A DNA stretch of 64,000 bases from Melitaea cinxia (GCF_905220565.1 NC_059404.1:13606472-13670471); one strand, 5' to 3'; shown: positions 1 to 14,200, counted from the stretch's first letter. A program made the numbers and translations. The notes: generated from the sequence alone by a model not told the origin.

Positions 1-444
1 GTTTCTTGTTAAATCGTAGTGATATATAAACGTCGTATTCCTTCGACGTTAATATTTCGTTTAGATCGTTTCATAAATCGGTTCAAAGTTCTAAAAGCAA
101 TTTTGTTCGTATTTCTGTTTGTGCCTCAAGAGGAAGTGTAGTGGAATATTGGCCGCTACTCCGACAAATTGAAATCGATTTATTGATAAGCAATCACTAG
201 AAGTTATATAAAATTCAAATGTTGTTAGAGCGATTACATATAACATCTTATTAAGTTTTACTAAGTTTATTTGATATAAAATATAATTATATTTTTTAAT
301 TTTATTGTTACTTATTTTGAAACAAAAAATGTAATTAATATATTTGCTGCACATTTTTTATTGTACTATCTAGACCTACCTTATTTACATAAAGATTAAA
401 GGTACATTAAAAAATAAACATAATTATGCTATAAATTATCTCGC

Positions 445-680
445 ATCACTAAAGCCTGTACTATCCCACTTCTGGGCATAGGCCTCTTTCCACATGTGGG
501 TCCCAGTGTCGGTTGGCGGATACATTTCCTACTATGAGTAACGATCGCTATCGCGGCTTAACGTGCTCTCCGAGGCACGGTGGGGAGACCCCACAAGGAC
601 TGCACAAACACCCAGACCAGGGCAAACACCTGTATGGCAAATACAAATGTTTGTCATGCGTCACCGTTGCGCCAACTCGT
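445..680 (-). mobile_element. tRNA-related SINE, minus copy
   Basis: The reverse complement carries the same body as the copy at 8660-9003 (CATTTGTATTTGCCATAC.., GTGCCTCGGAGAGCACGTTA, ATAGCGATCGTTACTCATAG). The tRNA head has decayed. Confidence 0.6.
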
Positions 681-990
681 TGTCATAAATTATGTTCAAA
701 AGCGATTTTATCGCTGAAATAACGATTCGATTGCTAAACGGTATTGACCTTCAAACGATAATATACTTAAAGCTACATTACCATTTCAACCCTATAGGTA
801 CTAAACCGAGGCATATAATTTATATTACATGTTGTAAATGTATGTATCATTGATCGTCTGATCTAACGTAAAACAAAAATAAAAATTATTTATAGGCGGT
901 GGACAATTTTATTGATGTCCTAAGTCTGTATTTAAAAGAAACCACATAAATATATTTAACAACCAATAAACGGTTTTATGCAAGTCTTTA

Positions 991-1320
991 TCATCATTAC
1001 AGCCTATCACAGTCCACTGCTGGACATAGGCCTCCATAAGTTTACGCCAAAAATAGCGTGAACTCATGTGTTTTGCCCATAGTCACCACGCTGGGCAGGC
1101 GGGTTGGTGACCGCAGTGCTGGCTTTGTCGCACCGAAGACGCTGCTGCCCGTCTTCGGCCTGTGTATTTCAAAGCTAGCAGTTGGATGGTTATCCCGCCA
1201 CCGGTCGGCTTTTTAGGTTCCAATGTGGTAGTGGAACTGTGTTATCCCTTAGTCGCCTCTTACGACACCCACGGGAAGAGAGGGGGTGGCTAAATTATTT
1301 AGTACCGTAGCCACACAGTA
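991..1320 (-). repeat. LINE 3' UTR copy, nearly full
   Basis: It starts with an (ATC)n-like tail and the CAGTCCACTGCTGGACATAG block, and runs through CCACGCTGGGCAGGCGGGTT to GTAGCCACACAG. It matches the 3' part of the LINE at 50524-51690. Confidence 0.7.
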
Positions 1321-2639
1321 CTTGCAAGTCTTTATACATAATAGTAAATACTGAATAAGGTTCTTTTACATTTATTTTAAAATTTTATTACATACCTTGA
1401 AAAAACATTGCGCAAAAAACGCTAAGTCAATACAGCTTTATCTACCAGTCAACCTTAAGACGTAGAAAAAAAAAGCCGTTAAGGTAAGTTTATACAATAA
1501 TAAAAAAATAAACAATCAGCAGTAATAACAAAAAATGACAAATATAAAAAAAAATCAGTTTAAAACATACTAAAAGTTTATGATGGTAAGCGGACTTAGC
1601 CAACTGCAGCCAGTAGAACCTGTAACTCCAGCAACAATTAAAACGCGTTACTGTCCCAACCCTCGACCCTTTCCAAGCGCTCTGGCTACGTTAATCACCA
1701 CATGAACACGCCATAAGTTGAGAGTAAATATTATTTAGCTATGATTATCCGTAAGAACGAGGTACTTCCCCAGACGGGATACTTAAAGTTTTGAGTATGT
1801 TTCCTACCTTAATAATTAATACATTTAAAAACTTAGTGCTCTCAACAACATTTATATTATCTATGAATACAATACGTAACTAAACGATGAAAATCTAAAA
1901 TAATTAAAATATTATGTGGTGTCATGGAACACCAGGTAGGAACGAAGTTCCTTCGAATAGTATAGAAGTAACACAATATGAAAAAAAAAATTTGAATTTT
2001 ATATATATTTTCTAGTTCTTGGTTTTTTTTTTTTAATTTTTTTGATGGGTTTTTAATTAAGTACATTAAATTATTTCGGAAATTTAGTATTTTAGAAAAT
2101 AACAAATACCAAAAAATAAAATAAATCAAACGAAATAATAATAATAATTCAAACTATTAAGTGGAATAAAAAAAACATGTATCTTTATTTATTATTGTCG
2201 ACAGTATAAAATTACATAAATAATTATACAAAAAAGTTTACTAGTAATATTTTAGTTTTACAAACGTCATATTGTACAGCACTGTGACTGATATAACGTC
2301 ACTTCCGTTATATATTTTTCTTACGGTTTTAGTATCACATTTTTTTCAGTTCGGTCGCCCAGCCAAAGGTCAAGCCTGCCGTAAGGAACTTCGTTCCAAA
2401 AGACAATAATAATTGATACAAGCGAAGAGCATTAAATGAAACCACGTATACTGAATGCAACATCAAGGCTATATAAAAAAAAAATATCAAAAATAAAAGT
2501 AGTTTAAGTACAGATGTAAAAAAATCTTGTTGCTAAAATAAGTACCTACTTCTATGAGACAGATTTTCGATATATAGAAGAAAGCGTTATTCTAACTATC
2601 GCCAGACATTTAGGCGAACAGTGGGATAATTGAGCAAAC
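1321..2639. other. gene-free AT-rich stretch
   Basis: Nothing convincing. A 15-bp palindromic block (GGAACGAAGTTCCTT, 1938-1952) recurs inverted at 2384-2398, perhaps the ends of a small element. Confidence 0.5.
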
Positions 2640-2775
2640 AAACTACGTCGCCAATGCCATCTTCGTGATTTTCACAAATTGCTTCTCAATCGCGCGAAGC
2701 GTCGACGTCTTGTAATCTCGACCGCACTGCGCGACAGTGATGCCAACCTCAGGATGCCACGCCAAACTTCCTTTT
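2640..2775. other. GC-richer patch of unknown nature upstream of the TATA-Inr site
   Basis: The minus strand is open for about 40 codons (VGITVAQCGRDYK, IEKQFVKITKMALAT) bounded by stops. I do not recognise it. It could be an old coding fragment or promoter-proximal sequence. Confidence 0.25.
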
Positions 2776-2835
2776 TCTTTCTAAATTAATGAGTGTCTGC
2801 GACATATATATATTTTAGTACCAACTCTGTGTAGA

Positions 2836-2872
2836 TATAAAACGCGCATTGCTTTTTCACTGTTCATCAGTT
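2836..2872 (+). promoter_or_regulatory. candidate TATA-Inr core promoter
   Basis: TATAAAA at 2836-2842 is followed by an arthropod-type initiator (ATCAGTT) whose A, at 2869, lies 33 bases from the TATA start. That is close to standard core-promoter spacing. A GTATGT donor-like site follows at about 2982. The next gene on this strand is the chaoptin-like gene, whose first coding exon needs an upstream leader exon, so this could be its start. That link is inference. Confidence 0.3.
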
Positions 2873-2979
2873 AAGGGCTATTTTTGTATTTAACCTCACA
2901 CATTACTTTAATTCAGAAAAAAGAGCTAAGAAATCATTTTTCTCCGAATTCAGGAACCTCTCATAATGGATATACTCTC

Positions 2980-3040
2980 AATGTATGTATTTATTTATGT
3001 ATGTATGTATTTCATGTATGTATTTACATGTTCGTGTAAA
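2980..3040. repeat. (ATGT)n-rich tract
   Basis: Imperfect ATGT repeats; the small ORF over it (MDILSMYVFIYVCMY..) is low complexity and not convincing. Confidence 0.7.
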
Positions 3041-3359
3041 TCTGTATGTAGTCAAGTATACATGTATTTTATATTATTAATTCTGAATAAGTTTATAGAT
3101 TTAGAATCATTATTATTAATCACTCTGTGCCCCGCGATAACAGCAATTCTCACCACCTAGACTGTAGACTGGTAGAGATCTCTTCTAGAGACAAGTTCGC
3201 TCTTGCCAACTTTCTTTGTATATATGATTATTATCTGTTTCTTTTTTTTAAGTGCAATAAAGAATATATATTAATTTATGGAAACAAAGTTACAAAAAAA
3301 TTTTCGGTAGTGCAAATACTTGTATAATAGGGAATAAAATTGATAGATTCACTCTCAAT

Positions 3360-3545
3360 TGAAAATAATTTTTATTCGAGTGGCTTCAAAAGCACTTTTG
3401 AAGTTTACGAATGAAAACTATGTTACATGTCATCTTTCACATTATAATTATGTTGTTTTATTTAATTATTTATAGCTAAAAGTGACGCTACTACCGGTTC
3501 GAAATGTAGATTAAGCGGAGTAGAATCGGTAAGATACACTGCAAG
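3360..3545 (-). repeat. LINE-3'-end-like repeat, minus copy
   Basis: GCTACTACCGGTTCGAAATG resembles the reverse of the block at 33935-34130. A second diverged copy is at 4800-4870. Confidence 0.4.
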
Positions 3546-3675
3546 TACAAAAAAAACTGTCATTTGTTATACAGTTACAAAGTTCCGTTTATACTGCATT
3601 TGATCTTGGTATAAAACATGTTGTTTTTATTTAAAATAAAGTTACTTAAGTTTTAAGATACAATATACTTTTTAA

Positions 3676-4112
3676 AATAAAAACCGGCCAAGTGTGAGTC
3701 GGACTCGCGCACCGAGGGTTCCGTACAATCATAATTATTAAAAATATTTTTATTATTGTAACTAAAAATATATACTTTTCGCAATTTTTCTTTATCTGTG
3801 TTAAGTCATTGATAAGATGTTGCTTCGTATCAAATTTCAAGATTCTGAGTTCACAAGAAGTACCCTGTAGGTTTGGATTCCTTCGCGAGAGTCGAAAATT
3901 TGCGGAGTAAACGGCTGTATCTTTTGACTGCGTTGTCTTAGAATTTAGATTTTTTCACAACTCTAAGAGACAGTTGATCGAAGTATTTGATATAAATTTT
4001 AGCTTGATACCTCCACGCATTCCCGAGAAAAGGGGTCTTGACAGACAGACGTACAACAAAGCGATCCTATAAGGGTTCCGTTTTTTCCTTTTGAGGTACG
4101 GAATCCTAAAAA
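3676..4112. repeat. dispersed repeat with GGGTTCCGT ends
   Basis: AACCGGCCAAGTGTGAGTCG and GCACCGAGGGTTCCGTACAA at the left; AAGGGTTCCGTTTTTTCCTT and GAGGTACGGAATCCTAAAA at the right. This block is common in lepidopteran sequence as I remember it. Confidence 0.5.
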
Positions 4113-4989
4113 AGACTACGTATTACATAATACAAAGAAAGAAAAAACCTTGGCAACATAATTTGCCTACTGATAAACTACCTATATCCGTAACTTATCT
4201 GCTTGACTCTATTAACTACCGGTTAAACATTTCTTAAATGTTTAATAGATGAAATAATACAGGTAATATATAAACTTTACTTTCTAATGGAGCATCGGCA
4301 TTCCGTCAGCAGATCGTGAACAGAATAATACATAGCTTTTCCTATTTAATATAAAAACAATCTTATTTTCTTTGATTTAGGGTCCTAAATTGGTAAAATA
4401 CCACATTCGCTCTAGTAAACTAGTTGATTGTTAAAATTCGAACAACGATTGCAATGTTCTTTGTTCTCTGCGGGGTGTAAATAAAAATTTAAATAAGTAA
4501 TTGATTAAATATATCAGAATATAAAAAAAAACATTTGTGTGTATGTATGCACGTAAGAAGTTATACTTCATTGGCTAGCTAACTTCACGTTGCTAACTTC
4601 TCCTTCGTTGACTAGCTTACTTCAGGGTGTCGGATTCTTAGTGACGGTGTGCGCGCGTTTCCTAAAAATTTACTCTCTGATCATTTTTCCCTAACGCGCT
4701 AATAGAAGTATAACTTAAAAAATTGTTCAATTTTAAAAATCAAAAATTACTTTAATTAAGCACACTTTAAACGTACTTCAGAATTAATTAAATTTAATGT
4801 AAAGCTACCACCGATTCAGAATATAAAGCCTACGGAGAAGAACCGATAAGAAACTTCGTAATTCTCGATCTTCTCGATATTCTTTGTAATCTTCGAAACT
4901 CCTTAATTACTAACTATTGCCAGTGACTTCGTTCAGCTGAATATAGAATTCTATGATTGAAAAATTATTGAATAAATGAATTAGTCTGT

Positions 4990-5190
4990 AAAGTGTCCCA
5001 GAAAAAAAGGTAGGCACCACGCTGCTCTACTGTGTGATTTGTGGATCACTTCCGTACCCTTTGTGACGATCACTATTAGGTGTCCAAGAAGACGATCGCG
5101 TCGGGAACGCGCTTTTGATGCTCCGGGTGTTACAAGCTTCCATTAGCTACGGAAACCACTTACCATCAGATGGACCGTTTTTTTCTTTGA
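4990..5190 (+). repeat. dispersed repeat (CGCGCTTTTGATGCTCCGG type)
   Basis: Diverged copy of the family whose core is AACGCGCTTGCGATGCTTCT and GCTTACCATCAGGTGAGCCG. Confidence 0.4.
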
Positions 5191-5457
5191 CACCCTAATA
5201 GATTAAAAATAATAGTGTCTATTCCCAAACAATAAAAAACCGATTTTAATTTACACTAACAAGTACAACGCATTATTAAGGATAAATCAAAAACTACTTC
5301 CAAAATCTTCCCTAAATTTAAATTCGAAAATATGTTAAAAGTTATGAGGTAACGCACATACAAAGCAAAATGCAGTCGAATTGAGAATGTCCTCCTCTTT
5401 TCAGTCGCTTAAAATGTCTTTAATATAAATCATTTGATTTAAAAAAATACGTTTAAA

Positions 5458-5493
5458 AACCGACTTAACAAATAAAAATTTGTTAAGTCGGTT
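5458..5493. repeat. perfect 16-bp-arm hairpin
   Basis: AACCGACTTAACAAAT, AAAA loop, then its exact inverse. AGTCGGTT also ends a nearby dispersed repeat (about 6220). Confidence 0.85.
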
Positions 5494-5999
5494 AAGTCGG
5501 GTCGTTATTTATGTAAACCTACTTACTACCTTCAATGAATACTATTATTTATATGTGGTACCTACTGATAGGTTAAATTGACGTCGATCACGCCCTGAAC
5601 AAAATATAACCTAATATTATAAACAGCTTAAATTAATAAGCGAAAAATTATTTTAATTAAATATGCTTGCGTTGTTTTGTTCTAGACGAAATCACGGCAA
5701 GTTTTACATTTGGCTTGGCAACGACTTCAATCCTATCAGTACAAGCGCATACAAATAATAGTATTATAATATAGTATATTAAGGTTTGCACAAGACATGA
5801 CATGTTTAAAAAATGTCTTGTCATGTCATTAAATCTTTATTATATTATTTTTTAAGTTTTTAGTATCTATATAAGTTATTTTGTAAACTATAGTATGATT
5901 TTTCTAGATTAAATCAAGTAGACTATAGTAGTTCTCTTTGTATTTCCCTAATAAAGCTGTAGGTACACAAAGTATTGTGAAAAAAATTACATTATCTAA

Positions 6000-6240
6000 G
6001 TGAACCAAAATGGTCATTAAATGAAAACTACTGGGTGATAAACTGAATCAAATTTTTATAAAGCCATGTGGCAAGTATTCCACATCGAACAAAAAAAGGA
6101 TCACGTAAATCGGATCAGAAATCTAGGTGTACATAGATGTTGATAAACACGGGCTGTTTTCCGCAACTCAACGTCTACATAGATATAAAAACAACGATTT
6201 GATAACCTCCTCCTTTTTGAAGTCGGTTAAAAAAGCAATA
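6000..6240 (+). repeat. dispersed repeat ending TTTTTGAAGTCGGTTAAAAA
   Basis: CCACATCGAACAAAAAAAGG, CGGGCTGTTTTCCGCAACTC and the TCCTCCTTTTTGAAGTCGGT end. A diverged relative ends at about 36375. Confidence 0.4.
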
Positions 6241-6683
6241 AGCATCTAACCAAATCAATTGTTACTCATAAAATCCTAATCATTATACCGTATATAAACT
6301 CAAAACCAATGAAATATTGTGTATAAAATATGTCAAACTCTTACAAAATAAGCATTAATTTTAATCTTTACAAACATGAATAAGAATGAAAAGCATAAGC
6401 TGACTTTTTACTTCGACAATTTGTAGCGACCTTTCGGGTAACGAAACTCCAAGGAAAGGGCTGAACAAACACTTTACATGAAAATTTATTACGCTGTCTT
6501 TTCATATGCAAATATTTCATTTATTCTTTATACAGCTATACCGTTCATTTATTACATTGGAACAATGACTTGAAATAATATATTTTTCTTGTACAAAATC
6601 AATCTTTATACTGTTCATTAAATTTTAGGAGGTTATAACTGCCTTCTTTTTTGTGTCAAATAATATAGTAGCTAAAACTGAAT

Positions 6684-6764
6684 TCATCATTATCATCATC
6701 ATCATTTCAGCCTATCGCAGTCCACTGCTGGACATAGGCCTCCACAAGTTCGCGCATAAAAGAT
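6684..6764 (-). repeat. LINE 3' UTR copy, short
   Basis: A CATCAT tail followed by the ACTGCTGGACATAGGCCTCC block only, a heavily 5'-truncated insertion. Confidence 0.65.
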
Positions 6765-7355
6765 TTTGGAGACGTAATAAAAAATAAAAGTAAACTACGT
6801 TTAATGCTAAATATCACTTTTGTATGGTGGTTCCTGTTACGAAATTCACAGACATGTCTAACACTACGAATAAGGCTTGCTGTCCTCTAAGTGTTGCTAT
6901 TTAGACGCTTAAAAATTAATATTCGCACAATGCAGTGAGTACAAACAGTTTACAAAATGCATACGTTACAGCGATTAAAAATAAAAAATACAAATATTTT
7001 TTTTCCAAGTGGAGGTATTTAATTCTCACTGTTTAAAAAAAATAAACACATAGAGATGTATAATTCACACATATAAATACATAGATTCACACGGGAATTA
7101 GTTATTATCTCATTCAACTATGAAGTCTGGCGAAGCGCTAATAGTCCCCGGTATACGACACTACGAAACGATAAATTAAAGTTTGATTGCGTGTTGCGAA
7201 TGCGACGTTACCGCTTCGACTCGCATTCATCTGTGGACAATAGAGCTAAAGCACAATTAAATAAAATATTTTAATTTTTTTAAAACGTTTACGTTAAAAA
7301 TATTTGTGTTCTTTCAATCTTTTTTTATATCTTTCATCGTAAAAATATTTTATAT

Positions 7356-7357
<2 letters not shown>

Positions 7358-7426
<69 letters not shown>
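7358..7426. repeat. (TA)n microsatellite
   Basis: About 34 TA units without interruption. Confidence 0.95.
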
Positions 7427-7428
<2 letters not shown>

Positions 7429-8119
7429 ATGTGTCTTAATCTCAAAACTATTGAAAACTATGTACTATGGTTAAGCGCTTAATCATAAAGCGCGATGACT
7501 TCCACATTTTAGTAAAAAGATAATTTCCTAACATGTTTGCAGTAAGTACAATGTAAGTACTATAACAATCTTTAAGTGTATTATTTAAAGCAACTATTTT
7601 TACTAACTATATCTTGTTTTTACAAAGTGATCTAAATTAATTATAAAATTTGTAGGAGCAATTGCAGTAGTAATAAGATTTGTACCAGCAATTGCAGTAG
7701 TATTTTTTATCAATTTTTCGCTGCTATCTTAAATCGTGGCTAAATTTGTTTCATAATTAAGCCTGCCAATTGTATCCCAAATGAAAAATTAACAATTTTT
7801 TAAAACGATTTCGCATAAAAGGAATAATTGACGTCTTTACAAGTGTTCTTCAATTAGCTTCAATAAAATATAATTTGAATTATCTTCATTGATGTAATTG
7901 CGATTGAATATCATAACCATATTTGTAAATAATTAATTACAATACATTTCTCAAAGTAGCTTAACAATTCTCTAGTTAAATATTATACATATTAATTAAA
8001 ATATTAAGCTATGAAAGCAGGCGTCGACTTAAAAAGTTGTCTAAAAATTTTCTCGTGAATCTTGCAGATTGTTTGAGCATAGACTTTATACCTTAATATA
8101 TCTTTTGTTTCAGAGTTTG

Positions 8120-8203
8120 ATGGCGATAGTCAAGTTTGGGTACACCATCGTCATTGTGACATTTCTGTTAATGATATGGGCGTCCTTAGCGAGGGCGTTA
8201 GAA
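8120..8203 (+). CDS. chp: chaoptin-like gene, first coding exon (signal peptide)
   Basis: 28 codons starting MAIVKFGY, with a hydrophobic core (IVIVTFLLMIW) and a small-residue end (SLARALE). This is a typical secretory signal peptide. The exon ends in phase 0 at a GTGAGT donor. The ATG lies 6 bases after a TTTGTTTCAG acceptor, so the 5' UTR continues in an exon upstream that I could not place with certainty. Confidence 0.85.
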
Positions 8204-11200
8204 GTGAGTATTTTATTAAGTTTTAACAAAATCTTTATAAAACTTCTCGCACTTAGAAAGATGAAGATATATTAAAAAAGATTTAGTATGTACTTAAAAA
8301 TCTTCATGTTTTTGTATATATTTTTTTAAACTTGAAAATTCAAACCAAACCCTTAGATTCTATAATTAAAGTGAAAATAGTATTTTTATTTTTATTTTTC
8401 TATCCAACGTGAGGCTACTTTTCAATAATAATTATTAGGTATATTGGATTTAAAACCATAAACGTTTTTATAAAGAGGTATTGGACTACTAATAAAATAA
8501 ATATATTTCTTTTCCTTTAACACACATTGTACAAAGCGTTCAAATCATGAAATGAAAACATCTTATACGGAAAAAAGATCCCTTTTATGTATAGGGACTT
8601 CTAATAATCGTCTTATCAATATTCAACAAAAATATACAATATGAAATGCTAGCGAAATATACAAAAGTCTACAAAGCGCAACGATCACAGCAATGGTTTT
8701 TGGCTGTGGCGCTGGCGGTTGCGGGTTCGATTCCCGCACATGACAAACATTTGTATTTGCCAGATGTTTGCCCTGGTCTGGGTGTTTGTGCAGTCCTTGT
8801 GAGTCTCCCCACTGTGCCTCGGAGAGTACGTTAAGCCGTCGGTCGCGGTTGTTATCATGTACATCTGATAGCGATCGTTACTCATAGTAGGGAATATATC
8901 GGCCAACCCGCATCGGAGCAGCGTGGTGGATTAAGTTCTGATCCTTCTCTTACATGGGGAATGAGGCCTATGCCCCGCAGTGGAATATTACAGGCTGAAG
9001 CGTAATTGTATAATTCAATTTATGAATGTGATTTTTAATTAAATTTTTATTGGAAAATAAATGAGGTCGACCTTATTTCGGTACATCCAGATCCATTGGT
9101 TTGTAAAATTAATTTAATACAAATTGCCTACTTAATTTCACGGCGATTTAACTATACGCGCAAATATTAAATTATTAACAATATTATTCAAGAGGTTACA
9201 ATCCCCCTCCCCTCGCCGAGTCTAGGTGTAATACATGTTATGTATTATGTATCAAAAACAAAAATTTGGGACTATATCAATCGATTGTTACCTATAACAC
9301 AGGCATTAAGTTGCCTATCTTAGGTATAGACGACCGTGTGTGAATGTTAAAGATCTTTATTTTATAAATTATTTATCTATACGTGTAATAAAACTGTTAC
9401 ATGTCCAATTCTGTACTTTAAAAGTATCCTCTTGAGAGAAGATAAAATCAGAATGTGAAATCGCGAACAAAAATCACGAGTTCACCTTGTCGCATATTAT
9501 TTATTAGGTTTGCTAGCGAGTTTACTTAGAGAACATACATATATTAACAGTCCTTAATACATTGACGCTATGCAAAGGCGTTTAAAAGCAAATACTATTT
9601 ACTAATTACATTTAATGCTTAAATATTCAAATAAAATAAATTTAAAACAATTTTCTGACAAAAAGTGGAAAAAAATACCAATATTACTAATATTAAATTA
9701 TAAATAATTAAAATAAATATCTATTAATTTATACAATTATCGATTGAATTTTAAAATATTTAATCTATAATATTAATAATTTATAGTCAAAATTATACAA
9801 ACATACAAATAAAATAACAATAACGATGATTTAAACAAATATCGTTTCGTTTCAAATTTTACAACAGTCACAACAATGTCCAAAACGTTTAGAACCAAAA
9901 TAAGTCGTCCAAAATACCGTAGCTACTTAACAGAAATATAGATTCGAAAGATGTGTTTTGTTTGTTCTAAGTTTGACTAATTATTTCAGTGATAACTAAT
10001 TTGCGAAAGGTGTCAGGTGCGTTTGCGGTTCTATCAGTTGACACACTAAGCCTATTATAATTAAACTATTGCCTTTTCAATCACTCCTCCATCGTTAGTA
10101 ACTATTTGAAAGCAGTTCTGTTACATAATATTCAATAAACTATCTCCATATAGAATGTAATGCTAATAATAAACTTTTTTTATAAAAATAAATGAACCAA
10201 TTGAAGAACAAATTTTAAACCCAGAGAATTCTTTGAGTCTTACAAGAGTTTGTACAAGCTTTGGTGTGAATAAAAAAAGAACTGTGAAGAAAGTTCTATT
10301 TTACAAAATAAATTCTAAGATACTCGCTAACCTATATTGGAGCAAACAAACAACGGAACCGAGTCCTAGATAGAAAATCTTGATTTCTTTCGATTTGTAA
10401 GACGATTTTATACAAAACTTTTATTACTATACAAAGTGCCCAAGGCGCTGGCAACATTTACTTGCGTCACTGGCGTCAATCTCAGGGTTGCAATCAACTA
10501 AACAATTATTATTCTTTACAATGAATTTTATAGGAAAAGTTTAAGTAATTGAAATGTTTAATTCATTAACGGCTCAATATACAATGTTTAAAAAGTTTTC
10601 CAATTTTAGTAATAAACAATTTGATCAGGCCCAATTTTGGAACTTGTCAACGAGCACTAAAAGCACTTTTCGAAGGCATTTAACCACACAATATATCTTG
10701 TGTTTTTGTTACAGTTACACGTAGACACTGGTCACCCACCGTGTCTATTTCAAGCACTATGTACCTGTTCGAAGCCAGCTGGTGACCTCGGGATAGTCAC
10801 CTGCAAACATGTTCCCATACTCAGGGTACCTGCCGCAGTCAACAGTTCGAAAGTGTTTACTCTTCAGCTCACAGGAAACAAGATCAGAGATCTTGAACCA
10901 CATTTCTTTCAAGCGACGGGTAAGAATACATTAAAATAAAAAGTAAATGAAAATATGACCAGGTGACCAGAGCTCCTGGGGGGATTGGGGATTGGGTCGG
11001 CAACGCGCTTGCGATGCTTCTGGTGTTGCAGGCGTCTATAAGCTACGGTAATCGCTTACCATCAGGTGAGCCGTACTCTTATTTGTCGACCTAGTGACAT
11101 AAAAAAAAAAACAAATATTTTGACCTAAATATTCTCTTTAATATTCCAAATTATGTAATAAAATGATTCGATCAAGACCGATTATTAAAACAATTTTAAT

Positions 11201-14200
11201 AAAAATAAATAAAATCAATTCAACTCCTATTTAAAAATCGATTTAAAAAAGCAGGTAACAAAAAACAAATCTACATTAAGAAGTAAAAAATAAGCAAAAA
11301 ATAAGACTCAAAAAACATATATAGTAATAATACTTTCCTATAATTCAATTTATTTTACGCTAAACCTGATAAAGTCGTAAGTAAGAAAGAAAAAATCTCT
11401 CAATACCAAATCTCCTGTGGATCTGGTCTATATAGGAAATGAGTAAAGGAGAATAACTAGCGGACCGCGGTGGACGCTCTGAATAATGAAAGGCTTCGTG
11501 ATCCATTACGGAGATTGTACAACTTCATCTTTAAAAGGATTCTCACAATTAAACTAATTTTATACGGATTTACGTTTGACATACTTGTTATGTCTTTTTT
11601 ACTGACTTTCTTTTAATATTTTATTGATATTTAATTAAATTAGCTTAAATATGCGCGATTTTGGAATTGTACTTTTTTTACTTTTACTTTTTAGTTATTC
11701 AATTTTTTTCTTTCTTTTTTCTTCCGTACTTCTTTAAAACACTAATTACTATTTAATGATATTTTAATTTCTACAACGTGGTTTTTAATTTTAAATCAAA
11801 TCGATTATATTATAATTGTTTACCTTCTTTTAAGTTTTTCCTGCGTTTTTAATATTCTTTTAAAAGATAAAAATATTAAGGGAAAAAGCAATTCCATAAT
11901 TCTCTTCATATTTTTCTATATAAAATAGTGGACGAGACACTAACGAGGTCTCCGATACCGATTTCTGATGCGCCTAAACTTGATTCTGCATCGAATGTCA
12001 TAAAATAGAAATGAATTTCAGTAATATTGAAAGCATTTGCTGAATGATAATATCGAAAATACGTAACGAGTAGTCGTTAACACAAAACTTTTTAGTATTA
12101 ATGTTGATATAAATTTTGACAAAATTAAATTATTTGAAAGTAAATAAAAATAAAAAACTATTATACGCAACCTAATAAATTATCTGTTATTTTTTAAATA
12201 TTGGAATATTGCACTTCATTTAACTGTGAGTGATTAATGTCAAATTAAGCAAAATTTAAAGGATATGTGGAAAATATCTGCCTGTTATTAGTTCTAGATT
12301 CTAGAATATCTCTCAAAATACCTCGTTATGTTATTCAAAATAGTACAATAATTTAGTTAGAGCACCGAGATTGTCACTTGCGAGCCACCTGAACTGTTTG
12401 GACAGTTAATTAAGAGATCGAATCGACCTGTGTGCGGACATTTTACATGAAACTTTAAACATTTTGTCCTAAATAAACTGCATACACCTATTTACAATTT
12501 TAAAGTAAACAATGCAATACTCGTAATTAATTAAATCATTTACGCTAAAAATTGTTGTAGTTATATACTTGTGTTTCGTTAAGGTAACGTTTTAACATTG
12601 ACGTCCTCATTTAATGCACAGCTTAAAATAATTATTTTTAAAAACTCAAAAGTTAAAACAAAGTCACTTCCCTCTATCTGTACGCTTAGCTCTTTAAAAC
12701 TACGCAACGGATTTTGACACGGTTTTGTTTAGTAAATAGATTCGAAATATTAATAAATTCGAAATATAATAAATAGATTTCGATTCCAGAAGAAGGTTTA
12801 TGTGTATAATACATGCATAATACAGTAGAGGAACACTGATAGTTTTAGAGGTTTCTAATGTGATGCCGTAAATAAACACTTCTTTTTGCGCTTACATTGC
12901 AAATATTTATGTTACATTTTATATTTAGTATCAGCATTACACTCGTGCGAAGCCGGAGCGGTTTGCTAGTACAGTATACTTGAAATAGGTCTGTTTTATT
13001 TTGAAGCAAAATTAATTAATCATTATTAAATTTCTAATCTGTACAGAAAATGATACTATATACAAAACAGAAAATTACGGAACAACCAAAGTCCACAGTC
13101 AAAAGTGATCAAAGTAACTTTCAAACAATTCAATCTATGTTACAATACTGAAACGCAAGACATAAAATACGAATACAATACAAATATTGATTAGATGTAA
13201 GTTCTACATTGTATAAGGAATAACGTATTACAATATTGTATAATATCATAAATTCCAGGTATGTACAGGCTGGCTATAAACCAGAATCCGCTAGAGAGTA
13301 TCCAAGATGAGGCATTTTATGGACTAGACAATACTCTCTGGGAGTTGGAGCTGAAACACGACAGGCTTACCTCTGTGCCGAGTCGAGCGCTGAGGTACCT
13401 TCAAAAATTGCGACTCCTTGATTTAACAGGTAAATTTTCTTTCATATTTTTGATTTAATTTAATATTATTATTTATCGTGTGTTATAATAAACTAGCCGA
13501 CCTGGCGAACTTCGTACCGCCTTATTTTTTTTTTACTTGAGTATATATCGAAATAAAATATAGCCTATCTTTCAAGTTAGATCAAACTGCATACGGTGTG
13601 CAAATTTGATTAAAATCGGTTAATTAGTTTAGGAGTCCATTGAGGACAAACATTGTGACACGAGATTTATATATATTAAGATTCGTCGATAAATAGATTT
13701 ACCATTCAGTTATTTGATATTAGTTCTGGAAATACATAAGTAGTTAAAGTCGACTAAGACGTTAACTGGCTCTCAGTGGCTCGAAGGAATTTAATAAGGA
13801 AATATTAAATCTTGCTATAACAGCCTCTTCGATAAATTTAGATCAATGAGAATAGCGACACTAATGATTTCTATAAATAACATGTTCAGATAATTTACAT
13901 TATTCCATATTACGAAATCATAAGTCGCTAATGTATGTACCTATATGAGAGATATTTTGGAAAATGAATTACAGGTGTCTCAGAAAGAACAATTGAACCT
14001 AAAACAATTAGTATCTTAGAATTCTGTACATCTGTATCCTGTTTGTATGTATGTCCGGGCATCGCGTAAAATTTTCTCCATAAAATTTAGCCGTATTTTT
14101 CATACTTTTGATTATAAAGGTCTCCTTTTAAATCTTGTTTCAATTTTATACTACCTAGATACGCCATCAAAAAGTGTAGTAATTATTCTATAAAAAGATT

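Noticed and set aside
7358..7426. Replication origin or promoter at the TA run
   Set aside because: It is a plain dinucleotide microsatellite with no other signal.
8725..8745. tRNA gene
   Set aside because: The GGTTCGATTCC box is part of a SINE head; no cloverleaf with acceptor stem could be drawn. The same holds at 16130, 24045 and 53725.
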